64,000 bases of DNA from Adiantum capillus-veneris. Its lineage: Eukaryota > Streptophyta > Polypodiopsida > Polypodiales > Pteridaceae. Made by a program: the position numbers and the translations under genes. The notes beneath the pieces were generated by a model. That model was not told the origin of the DNA, ran no database searches, and saw nothing but the letters and a program-made list of their open reading frames with translations. The DNA lies in assembly GCA_014529385.2 (NCBI GenBank), contig CM043942.1:112564141-112628140 (forward strand). The letters run 5' to 3'. Positions 23,194 through 35,800 of this stretch are shown here, one piece after another. Every line of letters starts with the position of its first letter. Position 1 is the stretch's first letter.

Positions 23194-24039
23194 AAGACAT
23201 TGGATGCCAATAGAAGATTAAACTTATGTCCAGGTGTTATAAGGTTTTAACATTCATTATGAATAGTGAGTGACGACTATGTGGGGCCGTCCAACCGAAA
23301 CACCTATCTCTCAAGAAGGATCTTATGTCTTTATAATCAATGCAAACATGCTGTGTGACGGACAAAACGCGTTTCTTTGCAGCACGGTCACGAATTTGGC
23401 GAGTTTGACCCATCTATTATAGATCGAATTGCTGCCAAACAACGCGTCAGAATCTGACAGTGGCCAACCATTAGGAAGAGAATGGAGTCTATGAGGGCCT
23501 CTTTATTTGGCAGTTTAAGGGAGTCAAACCTTTAGTATTAAGAAAGCAATCAAAGACAACTTTTGAATTCAAATAGTCAAAATGGTTAGTTTATTTGAAT
23601 TTAATTTTTCCCCAAAATGAGATATAAAATCTAGCAGCAGTCAAAACTATATCATGTAACATATCTATGGAAAGAGCTCGGCGTGTAGATTCTTTAATCT
23701 CCACTCAAACCGGAGATCATACATAGGAGTTATGGAAGGCCAAAGATAATAAAGTTGTCTACCCTCTTTTTGGAGGGAAAAGTGCATCCTTTGACCACTC
23801 TTACACCTCTTTTACACACCCACCATTCTTGCACACATGGCATGCATCTATTTGTCCAAAAGTTAATCACCTCCATAATCTCATGGCAAATAAAGAGGCC
23901 CTGACCCCATCGTCTTCCTAATGATGCAACAATCTTGCAACCCAATAGACGTGTTCGCAGGCGCTTTGGTCAAGCAGCATATATGAGCAGCCTCTGACAA
24001 CTCAGAGGGTGATCATGTAGACCACCGTCCAATGAGGCT
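22831..24039. other. No gene recognised; inverted repeat and microsatellite
   Basis: Contains a (GA)27 tract at 23137-23190 and an inverted repeat whose arms lie at 23469-23513 and about 23885-23930 (shared AGGGCCTCTTTATTTG). The minus ORF at 23730-23945 covers one arm and is not convincing as a gene. Confidence 0.5.
23137..23190. repeat. (GA)27 microsatellite
   Basis: 54 bp of perfect GA dinucleotides. Confidence 0.98.
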
Positions 24040-24183
24040 ATGTTTGAGTCCGAGATCAATGAAATGATCGAGACAATCATGGATTCAGAAAGGCTTAACT
24101 ATGATGACATGAAAAGTGAAGCCGATACGCCATTGTATGGTGGAGCACGTGTGTCTATTTGTTGTATTTTAAAGATAAGTTAA
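24040..24183 (+). pseudogene. Short coding fragment, possibly CACTA transposase-like
   Basis: A 47-codon open stretch, MFESEINEMIETIMDSERL followed by NYDDMKSEADTPLYGGARVS. The ADTPLYGGA part is like the segment preceding the LYPGC/LYEGC motif I recall from plant CACTA (TNP2-like) transposases. Only a fragment is present, with a stop 30 bp upstream of the ATG and a TAA at 24181. Short enough to be chance, so low confidence. Confidence 0.25.
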
Positions 24184-24359
24184 GAAAATAGATTGTTTTG
24201 TAATTACATATTTATACTTACCAAAAGTTTTATTGTTTTTTTTTTTTTGGCAGAATTCGACAGATACGCCACTTGGACGCAATGAGATGTCTGATTAGAC
24301 GACGTCAATCTAGCCATAGCCAGATAACACTAGTTTTCTTTTGTCATAGCATATATATA

Positions 24360-26293
24360 TGATGACGTTGGAGAGGGGGAATGGGGAGCACGCCCGACAC
24401 ACACGCAACTGCCCCTATATAGCTCAGGGTATTCACAGCACCCCTAACCTCTCGAAAACACCTTCAAAAAAAGCAACTCGCACTAGCCAGGCCTCGCGTG
24501 CACTTTGCCCAACGCACAAACACTTTGCACAATCCTCGGACATCGATCACAACGATCTTGCCCGCTTCTCGCACTTCCACAATTCAACACCTCTCTCTCT
24601 TTCTCTCTCACACACACGGGGGCCCCCAGGGGGCGCACACGCTCACACACACCGGCACCACACACCCTGGAGACAAGCAAAGAAAAAAGGGGGGAAGGGG
24701 GGAGAGACGACGCTAAAATTGGCAATGACAGCTTCTTTACACACCATGTACAAAATTCATATGGCCTGCTCTAGGTCGCACCATGGCCATCACCAATCCG
24801 TACTGAGGGGCATACACATCCCTCGCCACTTGAATTTGTCGGCACACACCTCGACTAAAAAACTTCATTGTTGGCTTCGCTTCGACAGAAGGCGCTTCCT
24901 CTTGGCAGCCCTCGCTGGCTTATTCTCTACAGAGCTCTCGCTCTCCGGAGCCGCTTCACGAACAACGCATCTCGGCTTCGACCGCCGAGCGCGAGCACAC
25001 GAAGATACTTTCTCTTCTTTCTCCTCTCCTAGCCAAAGGAACCCTTCTCCTCTCGTGTGGCTTCGATTCACCGAGCGCGTGAAGATCCTTCCTTCTTCCC
25101 CTAGCCCAAAGGAAACCAAAGCCCAAAAAAACCCTGCTCGAAAAACCGCTGCCCGTTCTTTCTTTCACTCCACCTCCTTTTTTTTTTTTCCAAGCCAAAG
25201 AAGAAAAATATTTCGTTTTTAAGCAATGGTGCCCGGCGCCATTGCTTGGGACTCTCCCTCTACCTTTTTCTTTCCCTTTGCCTTTCTAGCCTTCATTTGA
25301 CTTATCAAAAAAAGGACTCTAGGCCACCCTTTTCCTTTTTCATTTGCAAAACAAAGGGAGCTCCAATCTTTAATTCACGTGCCGTCGGTGCTACATGTGT
25401 TTGGGTTCGCCCAACACTCCTCTCGTGAAGTTACCCTCTGCTAACTTCACACCTGGAGAGTTTTTCCACATTCAGAATATTTTCCATCTTTTTACCACAA
25501 GTCGTCCCCTTGGAAACAAATCAAGTCCGCCCCCCTCTGCCGTGACTGTCCATCTCCTTGAAGTGGGCGCATCTCGATGCCCCTAACTCCGGTCGGCGAG
25601 CCGAAAATTTTGGTTGACTCCTCACATTGCATGAAACTTTCCAAAACCCTAGCGAGCTCAAAAAACTCATGTCGGCACACCCACCGATGAGCACATACCC
25701 GACCCCTGGCAAATATTTCACGGACTATAACTTGCTCGTCTGAGCTCCGAATGGCGAACCGAAAAAATCGGCATGATCGACAGCTTGAGCTTTAGACGTG
25801 TATCCATTGATCCCATTTTCCTCCATATGTCTGTACCTGCCCTGTCCGTCGGGACCTGCAAAACATTCCATCTCCGGATAGTCATAACTTTCACACCGGG
25901 ACTCTGTTTGGCGAGCCGTCTGGATATACTTCTAGAGAATCTTGAACACCACATTTCGGGGCACATTCCACGCATCTCGAACACTTGACGTGCCGTCCCA
26001 ATTAGCCCACTTCGGAGGCCCCCTGGCCTAAAAAAACACTTTAAGCATGCATTTTTGTTGCCACTATCCTGCTGAGGTCTCCCACACTGGCTTTAGCCCT
26101 CTACCATGCACATGTTAGCACCCTTTGCACTGCATAGCACACTTTATAGAGCGGACCAACTTTGGCTGCACCATCATTGCTCACCCCCCTGTTGAACATT
26201 CATGTTCAACCAAAAGTAGATTTATTGAACTTGAAACTTGCAACACTCTGCAAACACCCAAGTACGCTGGAAAACACACCACCATATGTACAA
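24360..26293 (-). repeat. Putative 3' LTR of the minus-strand gypsy relic
   Basis: Lies directly downstream (minus strand) of the pol stop at 26341. On the minus strand it would begin TGTACATATGGTGG near 26293 and contains a TATATA-type box near 24415-24421. The sequence around its start recurs in diverged form at about 56100-56310. There is no second LTR to compare with, so the limits are inferred. The 287-codon plus-strand ORF across it is Ser/Arg/Pro-rich and has no family resemblance. Confidence 0.35.
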
Positions 26294-26340
26294 TATGTAC
26301 AATATGTACAAAAGTGTATGTCTGTTACTCTTGAGTCCCT

Positions 26341-29300
26341 TCAAGTGGGTTGCCCAACCCCCTTGGTCACCATTTGATGTACATCGGGCACCAATTCCCT
26401 ATCAAAGTACAGCTTGAGCCATACACCATTTACCCTGTGCCTGAGAAGCTTACCATTGGCTCTCACTAGCTGATAGGTCCCATTGGGAACGGCCTTTTGC
26501 ACTTTGTACGGACCCGTCCATTTCTTTTTGAACTTCTTCAGGAAGGTGAAGTCCAAGTAGCTCTCATACTTCATCACTAGGTCCCCTTCTTCTATCTTTT
26601 TTTCTGGCAGACTCTCATTGACTTTGGCCATTCTCCTTTCCCGCTGCTTCACATAGTAGTCTACTGCTGCCTCTCTATCCATTTGCAATGCCTCAAGGCC
26701 GACAATCCTATCTTGTAAGATAGCTTGTGAAGTGGCATTGATGCGCCACATACCTTTTAAAGCACCCAACTGTGCATGCATTGGCAACACTGCCTTCTTA
26801 CCATAAACCAACTCAAATGGAGTAAAGTTGGTCGCCACTTTGTAGGACGTCCTGTAGGCCGATAGACACTTCTCTAGATTGATCTCCCATTTTGTCTCCT
26901 GCTTATACACATACTTCGTGAGCATTTTGATAATTTTTCCATTGGCACTCTCCACCAAACCATTGCATTAGTGATGATAAGGTGAGGAAAACCGATGCTG
27001 AATCTTTAGTTTTTCCACCAATGCTTGCATAAGCTTGCTTCTGAATCCCTGCCCTCTATCAGAAATGAGTACCCACGGCACTCCAAAATGGCAACAAATG
27101 TTATCGAAAACAAAGTGGGCCACAATCTGTGCATTCACCTCCTTCACAGCTTTGGCCTCGACCCACCTAGTGAGGTAGTCGATGGCTACCACAACATATT
27201 TCTTACCACTTGTAGACTTAGGGAGTGGACCAATCGCATCCAAACCCCATTTTTCGAAAGCATTCTGAGCAATAATCGCTCCGTGTGACTCAGCTGTCAA
27301 ACGCCTCTCTCCTATAGTCTGACATTCATGGTAGGTCTTGCACCAATAGTGCACATCCGTCACTACTGAAGGACACCAAAACCCCGCTCTCAACACTCGA
27401 AATAGTACTTAACCTTTCCCCTGGTGTCCACTCTCCTCATGGCATTGCTCCAGTACCAAGTTAATCTCTTCTTTATAGAGTACTCTTCTTAGCACCCCAT
27501 CTCTGCCGTAAGTCATTAGGTCTTCACCTATTAGTGTAAATTTGCGTGCTTTCTGAACTATCCTCCTCCTTTGCAATTTAGAAAAACCTTGAGGACACTG
27601 CCCTGTAACCAAGAAATTTTCCACCTCCTTCAATGACTCCCTGCCTGTGTATGTGGCCGGGGCCACATATTTACCTGCGAGATGTACTTGCACCTTACTG
27701 CTTGCTAGTTGGTCTGCCTCTTGGTTGTGCTCTCTCTTCACATGCTTGAACTGGATTTCTCTAAAGAACTTCAACAACTTCTTGATGGCAAAGAACCAAT
27801 GTTTTCAGGAATCGTGCTTTACTTGCCATTGGCCTGGTAGTTGCTTGATGACCAATAACGCATCACCTTTGACCACCAACCTGGAAATGCCGAACTCGAC
27901 GCATTGTTTCAAACCTAGATGGAGGGCGAGATATTCTGCTTCATTGTTGGTATGAACATCCTCCAAATCATAGGCTTTTGAGAAGATTACTTTGCTGTGT
28001 GGATCGTGTATCACCACACCTCCACCAGCTTTCTTTATCACCCTCCTATATGCACCATCAAACCACATGGTAAAAGCTCTAATCAGGTCGGACTCCTCTT
28101 CATCTCGTACTACTCTTGGATAAATTGGCAAATCCACTGCTTTGCTGACCAAAATGTCTGCCAAATGGGACCGACTTGTGTGGTCAATTTGGAACTCAAA
28201 CTCGAATTCCTGCAACTCTATCACCCACTTCATGATCCAATTTCGTGGCTGTAAGTGTAACACCACTTCAGGCAACAGATTGTTAGCCGTCAACACATAA
28301 AACTTATGCACAATAAGGTGCACTTTGAACTTTCTACAAGCAAAAACCAATGCCATGACCCACTGCTCTGCTTCAGTGTAAGTCACCTCTCCAGGACTTA
28401 TCACCCTGCTTTCAAAGTAGATAGGCTTGTAGCTCCTTCCTACCTTCTGCAGTAACACCGCCCCCATAGCCACGATACCTACCGTCATTGACACCGCCCC
28501 AATAGCCACGATACCTACCGTCATTGACACATAAAAATCATCCTCTTGGCTTGGAGGGCACACAGCTGGTAGCTGGCACAAAATTTCTTTCACCTTGTCA
28601 AAAGCTTCTTGAGCATCTTCATCCCATTCAAAACCATGCACCTGTTGAGCCCTCTTTTGGAGAGGATACACATACTGTGATAGCATCCAAAAAAAACGCG
28701 ACAAGTACTTTAGCTTATGTACAAAGGAGGCCAAGCCTGGCGCACTAGAGGGAGGCTCCATCAAGACTAGCACCTTGACCTTTTCCGGATCTACCTCAAT
28801 TCCATTTTGCAACACCACATGACCTAGCAATTGCGCTCGAGGTTGTGCTAGCTTACACTTCTTAGGGTTTAATTGACCTCCTTCTTCGTCTAGCCTTTGA
28901 AAACATAGCCGAAGCTTTCACAAATGATCCGCCCTTGAGCTATAACATCCAATATCATCCATGAAAACTCTAATGAACCTGCCCAAGTAGGGACCAAACA
29001 CCCTATTCATCCAATCTTGGAAGGTGGCGTCGGCATTCACTAAACCAAATGGCATCCTGCGATAGGCAAAGCATCCCCATGGAGAGATAAATGTCGTCTT
29101 CAGCTGGTCTTCAAGAGCAATCCCTATTTGAAAGTACCCTGAAAATCCATCCATAATAGAGTACCTCTCATGACCTGCCACCTGATTTACGATTTCATCT
29201 TGGAACGGCAGCGGGTAGTGGTTTCTCTTGGTTGCCGCATTCAATGGCTTGTAATCGACGCACACCCGCCATTTTCCATTCTTCTTATGGGTGATAACCA

Positions 29301-30358
29301 CTGGAGAAACCCACCCCGACTCCTTCACGGGGTATATGATACCTGCATCTAACAACTGGTTAATCTCCTGCCAAAGAGCCTTCTTCTGAATTTCCCCTAA
29401 TCTCCTTAGCTTCTCTGCCTTTGGTTTGCACCCTTCTTTGAGAACTATCTTGTGCTCTGCACCCTTCGCTCCTCGTAAATCCTTGTACTTCGTCGCAAAT
29501 AAATTCGAAAAAGAGGCACACAGCTCAACATAGCCCTCTCTCTCTTTTTTGGTCAAATCTTCGCTTAGCATAGAAGTTATCTCCTCCAGACCTATGCCAT
29601 GAACTTGTGGCTGCACCTCCCCTTTTGCATGTGAGCCTTCAATAGTGACCCCAAACAAGTCGGCATCTATCTTTAGCATATCATCCTCACTTTCCTCTTC
29701 CTCAGTATCTGTGTAGCCCTCATCATAGCCTGTCTCGGTCTCATACTCATAACTTGTCGTATCATCTTTGTCTTTTTCTGCCACAGGGTGAAAATGGATT
29801 TCTTTGGTCTTCAAATCAAGCACCACATGTCTCCCTCTCTCCTTGTCAGGCAAGGTGAACACCCTGCTCTCCCAATCCTGCTTATCCCCTATTGCAAGTA
29901 GCCATGGCCTACCCAAGATGATTGGATAAGCATTGTCACCCGCTTTCATCACAAAGAAATCGATCAAGCACTCAATGCCCATCACTTTCACTCTTACATC
30001 TTGAGCCACGCCCAAACACCTCACTTTTGTATGGTTAGCCATCCTCATGCGTACATTTGATTTAGCTACTGCTTTGACCCCTGTTTCCTTTATAGCAGCC
30101 TCCGTCATGACGCAAACCTGTGCTCCATCATCTATATAAGCCTGAACCTGCATCCTCTTTTCAATGACTGCATCCACTAGAGGAAGGACATCCGTCGGGC
30201 TACCCACTCTCAATGCCATGTTTTGTATTGGATGCACATTCCCTTTGGCCTTTGGCAGCCTCGTGCTGACACTTGTAGACCACTGTCTTCGTAGCTTGGG
30301 ATTTAAAGCCAACAACTGACCAAAGGTGATGTTAGCCTTTTGATTTTGAATCTTGTGA
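26341..30358 (-). pseudogene. pol: Gypsy protease-RT-RNaseH-aRNaseH-integrase relic
   Basis: One continuous minus-strand frame of about 1,340 codons interrupted by four in-frame stops (28918, 27805, 27409, 26968). The order is retropepsin (YIDDGAQVCVMTEA, YPIILGRPWL); RT (WVSPVVITHKKNGKWRVCVDY, FMDD at about 28954); a first RNase H (about 28330-28620); and a second RNase H of the RVT_3 type (WFDGAY...NNEAEYLALHLGL, about 27700-28080). The integrase follows with a zinc domain, the catalytic Asp regions (GLDAIGPLPKS, ISDRGQGF), a Glu region (GLVESANG) and a C-terminal domain (KKWTGPYKVQKA). Two RNase H domains are the known mark of Tat-lineage Ty3/gypsy elements. Inside the first RNase H a 36-bp segment is tandemly duplicated (28455-28490/28491-28526). 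Gag is missing: the frame runs into another element at about 30358. Confidence 0.9.
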
Positions 30359-31481
30359 AACTTGTCAAATGTATTCAAATATATGCCATCATGATGGGTT
30401 GCACCAGACTTACCCATTGGCCATGCATTATAAGTGGGTGTTATATTTGGTTACAATGCCATTGGGCGTATGTCAAATGAGATACATAGTGCTTGCACAA
30501 GAAGATTTAACCAACCAAGTTGAAGGTCGTGCTCTAATAAAACAAAGCACAAAAGGGATATGTAAGTTCCTCTTTGATGATGTGATTAGCCATTATGGCT
30601 GTGTTGGGAAAATAACAATAGACATGGGTGAGTTGCATGTTGACAAAGCTAGGGAATTTACTTTAGGTTGGCATTTAAAATTGCTCTCACTATTAAATCA
30701 GAATGTGGGCATCCTCCTATCAATAAAGCTTTGGCTAAGTCGTGCAAAGGAAAACTGGGAGAGTAGCCTAGGATATTGCCTTAGGCTTTATGGGCTGATC
30801 GTACAATTCATAGCTCATCTACTGGCTATATTCCTTTTGACTTGATGTATGGTCAGAAGCTTGTAATGCCAGTTGAGGATGTAATTCCCACATGGAATGT
30901 ATTACCTTGGGAGGATGGAATGAGTAGGAAATACCTTCTTGCTTTGCACATACAACAATTATAAAGAAGGCCTCAAGATATTGAGATTGCACTAGTAGGA
31001 TTGAAAGATGCAAGGTAAACAATACGGGCCGATTTGATAAGAGGCATAGGCTCAGACCTAGAGATATTGAGGAAGGTGATTGGGTGTTGGTGTATGAAAA
31101 CAATCTTGAAAATCAACATTCTAGAATAAGAAATCTTAAAAAAAAAAAGGTTTGGTCTTTATGTGGTTAAGCATGTACACAGGAATGCAACTTACACCTT
31201 GCATGGGTTTGGATGGGATAGAAAATGAAGATTTCCATTGTAGGGAAAAGAATCAAACTATTTAAAAGAAGAAGCAACAAAATCCCCTTTGTTTCACAAG
31301 AAAGAGAAAATGATGGACTTGATGAAAATGTTGTGGATGACGATGAAGCAAGAGAGCATGATGCATTAGATTTGCTAAAAGCGAGATGAAATTGACATAT
31401 ATATTGACTTAAATGAAGACTGAACCTACAAACGATATGTGTGGCACATGACAAAAAATGTGCAGGTTTAGAGGGAGTGGA
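30359..31481 (+). pseudogene. Integrase relic of the composite's gypsy family
   Basis: From CTTGTCAAATGTATTC at about 30361 this follows 7578-8669 of the composite: integrase core (LAMHYKWV, ITIDMG), the catalytic-Glu region without frame, the C-terminal domain (FGLYVVKH region near 31150), an acidic tail, then GTGCAGGTTTAGAGGGAG, the same PPT. Several frameshifts and stops. It retains the segment between the second Asp and the Glu region that is shortened in the composite copy. It abuts the minus-strand gypsy head-to-head. Confidence 0.85.
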
Positions 31482-31600
31482 TGTCCTACCATGGCATATA
31501 CTATGAAAATACAATATATATCTTAATTTGATGCTTTTGATGTGTGGGGCCAAGTGCTATAATGTACATAGTGTCATATATGCAAAAATAATACCACAGT
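31482..31600 (+). repeat. Start of a decayed LTR of the same family
   Basis: TGTCCTACCATGGC follows the PPT directly. CTATAATGTACATA and AAAATAATA further on match the LTR start of the composite loosely. The right end is not visible. Confidence 0.55.
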
Positions 31601-32427
31601 TACAGCCGTGTACATACCTTGTCGGGAAGGCGAAGCTCTAAACGTGGCACTAATGCGTGTTTTATCACATTAACACATTCCTAATTTGATTTAGAAATGT
31701 ACAAATGTCAATTGTTTTGAAGTGGAACGCTCGTTTTGCCTAGAAATGTCAATGCAAATGATCTCAACCAAAAATAGCGGGTTACATGTGCATGCATAAG
31801 AGATGCATCCAAAGGGCTTGCCAAGTGGGAAAATGAGGTTCAATGTAAAATTTGAGACCAATGGGATTTTTCACAATTTAATGGATTTTTCCTAGCTCTT
31901 TTGGTCTTTTAGGGGGCAAAAAAGGACATTTTAGGCTAAAATGGAAAAAAATTATCATATAATGGTAAGAAATGACCCAAAAATGATAAAAAATGGCTCA
32001 AAATGCCAACTCACTCATGGTTCCGTGACTATGAGAAGGGAAGGAACATTTTAGAAGAGGAAGATGAGCACTTGAAGCCTCTTTGTGAAGGGATACATAA
32101 CCTACATCTATGGTGTCCTAGTGCAGTCTCGTGCTGTTCTAACCCTGTATTTGAGGTTGCGAGGGTACCATTTAGAGTTTTCCCTCTTGAAATAATCACT
32201 TGGGATTGTCTAATGGAGTTTTTAAGCTTCCATGAAATGTCTATGACAAATAATTGAAGTGTTTATTTAGGGTTTTTATCAGAATAAAAGAGCATTGCAA
32301 CTGTGCAATTGGGATTCAAGCTACACCAAATAATCACACTTGAAATCATTTTAAGTTGATCTTGGTTATTTTTCAAAGTGAAGATTTTACGGATGGAGTT
32401 TTGTTCATTTTTGGTGTGTCTTTTGCT
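31601..32427. other. No gene recognised
   Basis: AT-rich, short ORFs only. Nothing identified. Confidence 0.5.
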
Positions 32428-32840
32428 TCAAATCTTTTGCGACTCCCTTGATATTACTGTGAACTCTGACTTGAGTGATAGCCAAGAGGTCATTTTCTTT
32501 ATTTGGAAGAGGAATATATTGTCATCTCCTTCATAGCTATCACTCTCCTTGGTTTTGTCCAAAGTAGTTGCTAGCTCAAATTCTATCATTGGAATGCACG
32601 CAATGTCCCTATTATATTGTGTTGTGAGATCTATCCTAGCCATATCTCCCTCATGTATCAAGTGAATGTAATCGTAACCCCATTCTTTTACCACCATGAG
32701 TTGGCACATGAAAGGATGCCCTAATACAACATGGTAATTTGAGTCCCTCCAAAACCACTATTGCAAAGGTGTACATGTATTCCACCTTGCAATTGGTGAC
32801 TTGGATATTCTCTAGTAGTCCCACGGTTTTCTTTAGTCTT
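32428..32840 (-). pseudogene. Retropepsin relic of another retroelement
   Basis: On the minus strand a segment ending with NYHVVLGHPFM is followed in the same frame by VVKEWGYDYIHLIHEG and ARIDLTTQYNRDIA. That layout (the LLGxPW-type end of a retropepsin plus downstream linker) is typical of gypsy proteases. The upstream part (LENIQVTNCKVEYMYTF) is in another frame, so it is broken. No RT follows on the left. Confidence 0.5.
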
Positions 32841-35800
32841 CCATCTGCTCATTAGAGGAACTGCTCAAGTTTTTCTTGCAGATAATTTTTTGTATTTTTA
32901 CCATTTTTTTGCTTCTATGGTCAATTGTATTTTTGTATCATCTAAAAATTTGTGGTCTTTGTATTTGATGGGTAGGGCGGCATTGCCTTTGTAGCATCAT
33001 TGTCTTGACGAGAAATCTTCTAGACTATCATGGGTTTTTGTTTTCTCTTGCAGGTGTGTTTAAGGAATTCTTGATTCAATCCATGTTGCATGCAATATTC
33101 AATCACTAGACTTGCTTCTGTGATGTCCTGCAACAAACCTGGAATAGGGTTGCAAGGAAACAAACATACCTTGGAAAAGATGAAGAAGCTCAAGTCACAC
33201 AACAAAGAGTAGTATTGCTTAGTGTATAATGGAAAGATAAGTTAGCCCTAAAGTGATGGGTATATATACAACACATGAGTGAAAAAACCTCCTAGTGAGG
33301 GAAAAATTCCACGACGGTCATAAGTGCATGCACACACATGACTACCACATATGTATGGTAACAAATCCTATTTGGGAGTGATACGATGAACGAGAGTTGG
33401 CACATAGTGTACACTATATAGGGAAGTGCCATGCCTTGAGTGCATGATCAATTCACAAAGAACACATATTTAGGAAAATAGGGAAAAATGCGCAAATTTG
33501 GGACAATTCTTTGTGTCACATGGACTTGAGGTGAGGTTGTGATGTACTAAGTTGTTGCACACAAGAAGGTTGTGATACAATGTTTAGTGGATGCTAATAT
33601 TGTAAGTTGTCAACAACCCTATTATACACTAGGGTGTTTTTGGACATGATAGTTTACAAATTTATGTATACACACACACATCCGAATTCAAGTTATGCAC
33701 TCACACATGCTTCATTACGAGAACAACTAAAATGTAAGTTGCAAGAGAGACGGGTAACTAAATTATGCTCCCTCGCCAACAATCTTTGTAAACCTCCACA
33801 TCATTTTCATTCTTCTTCTTTGAAATTAGTGCCAAGTATTGTATCTTGACTTTTCGGTGGTTTACTGAATTCTTGTTCTAATCGATGTCTGTTGTTGTCA
33901 CTCCTAGCCAAATTGGATAATTTGCATCACAAGTTTGCAAAAGTACAAAGTCACCCTTTTCCACATCAAAGAGTTGGGTTGAGCTCCTGAAAATATTTAT
34001 TGTGAATTAGACCACAATGGTGGCCCTCATTTACATCAAGTCCTGCATTTGGATTACCTTCCAATGGAAGGTCAAGAGGATGAGATTGTTCTTGTATACA
34101 CCTTGGCCAAAAGTCATAAAAGAAAGTGTCTTTGCTTGCACCAAGGGTTTTCGTAGCTTAAATAAGATTCTCCTAATACATGAGGACAAGGTTGAATCAT
34201 CTAACATACTCACTTTTGTCTGCTTTTCCTGGTCATTTCTCTTTCATAACTCTATAGCACTTTCCAATCAACATTTATGGGGTGTACTTTGTACTGCATC
34301 AAAGGTATGCCATCACTCATATAGGGCCTAGATTGCAATGGTTTTGATCAAATGACCTACTAAGCTATACAATGTCAAACTATCTATAAAAAAAACTATT
34401 TGAAACTATTTGACATGGAGATCAAATTTCTAGATAGATATAGCAATGTAGCTCAAGATGTTAGGAGAAAAAGACATGGAGTTTTGGCTTCAAGGTAGAT
34501 TGAGGCCTGGAGATCGACTAAGGTTCTAGGTAGATATAAACATGGAGATCAAACTTAAGTTTGAGTTGGTAGGTAGATAAAGGCATGGAGCTCAAATATA
34601 AGGTACCATTTAGATTATCTAGAAAATCTAGTTGGGTAGAGTCATTTGTAGATGTGGAAGAATGTTGTTGCCTAAAACAATAAGTACATTGTCTGGACCC
34701 ACCCGCTCGTCGGGCGACCTGCACCCCTTGGATTACCTCCTCCTCCATGCACTTTGTGGCAAGAAATGCGAAGAAAGCTTGATCTCCTAAGCCCAATGTC
34801 TTGCAGCTTGTACAGTAACTAGAAACTTGCAAGTTATCTGTTTCATATTGCCAAGCAAATTCTAGTATTTAGTGTCACTTGGGCAATGTGAACAAACTTG
34901 AACAATGAAGACACATGGCAAGTCTCACCTTTGTATGTAGTGCACCCTACATTGGAGCTCCTAGCCTAGGTAGTTATTCACATGAGCTCGAACTTAAGTT
35001 TGAACTACTAGAGATAAAGGCATGAAGCTCTAGCTTACAAGAAAGGGAGAGAGGGGGAGACAGAGAAGCATAGAGCCATCCATGTTTGAGCTGGCGCTAG
35101 AGCTCTTGTGGATGGTACTTACTAGTGATGAGAAGAGGGATATTTCTTGACCCGATGAGGACTCTCAACTGGGTGAGCAAGGCTATCACATAGGATCGTT
35201 GAGCTATCAGTGTCCTACACGATTCCCACAAGATCTGCAATTAAGTGCTCAAGCACAGGTGATCACAGTTGAACCCTCCTCCATATTCTACTACCCTCCC
35301 TCTATGCATGCATAGGCAAAGATGCTCCTCTTCTTGATACAATAATGATCGTGACGTTGTGCCAATAGCTATCGTGAAGCATCTCCTCCTTGGTAGTCCC
35401 TTCAAGGTCGTAAGAACTCCAAGATCATAGTAAGCTCTCTGTTGCACCCCCCCCCCCCCCCAACAGTCACAGTCACATACACACACACACACACAAGCGC
35501 AAGGGCTGTAGGCTAGCCTTGAGCTCCACTCCCTGTTGGGATTGCTGTAGGTCAGTCCATGGTTTTTTTTCATTGGTGCAATCCTGTCGTAAACTTACTT
35601 CAAGTTTAAGCAACTTCATGCTCTGGATATGCGCAATAGCTTCTCGAGTACAGTTGAGTGCATCCTTGTCCCTGTCTAGCTTCGACGACAGCCCCTCCCT
35701 TTGTGCATGCATGGGAAAACAAGGGCTAGAGATGGGAAACCCATGTTGGGGCAATATTTGACGAGTGCGAGCGAGGTATGTACCTCAACTATTTCCTGCA

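Noticed and set aside
24359-25222. 287-codon plus-strand ORF
   Set aside because: Ser/His/Arg/Pro-rich composition, overlapped by other ORFs in several frames, and located in a presumed LTR. No domain seen.
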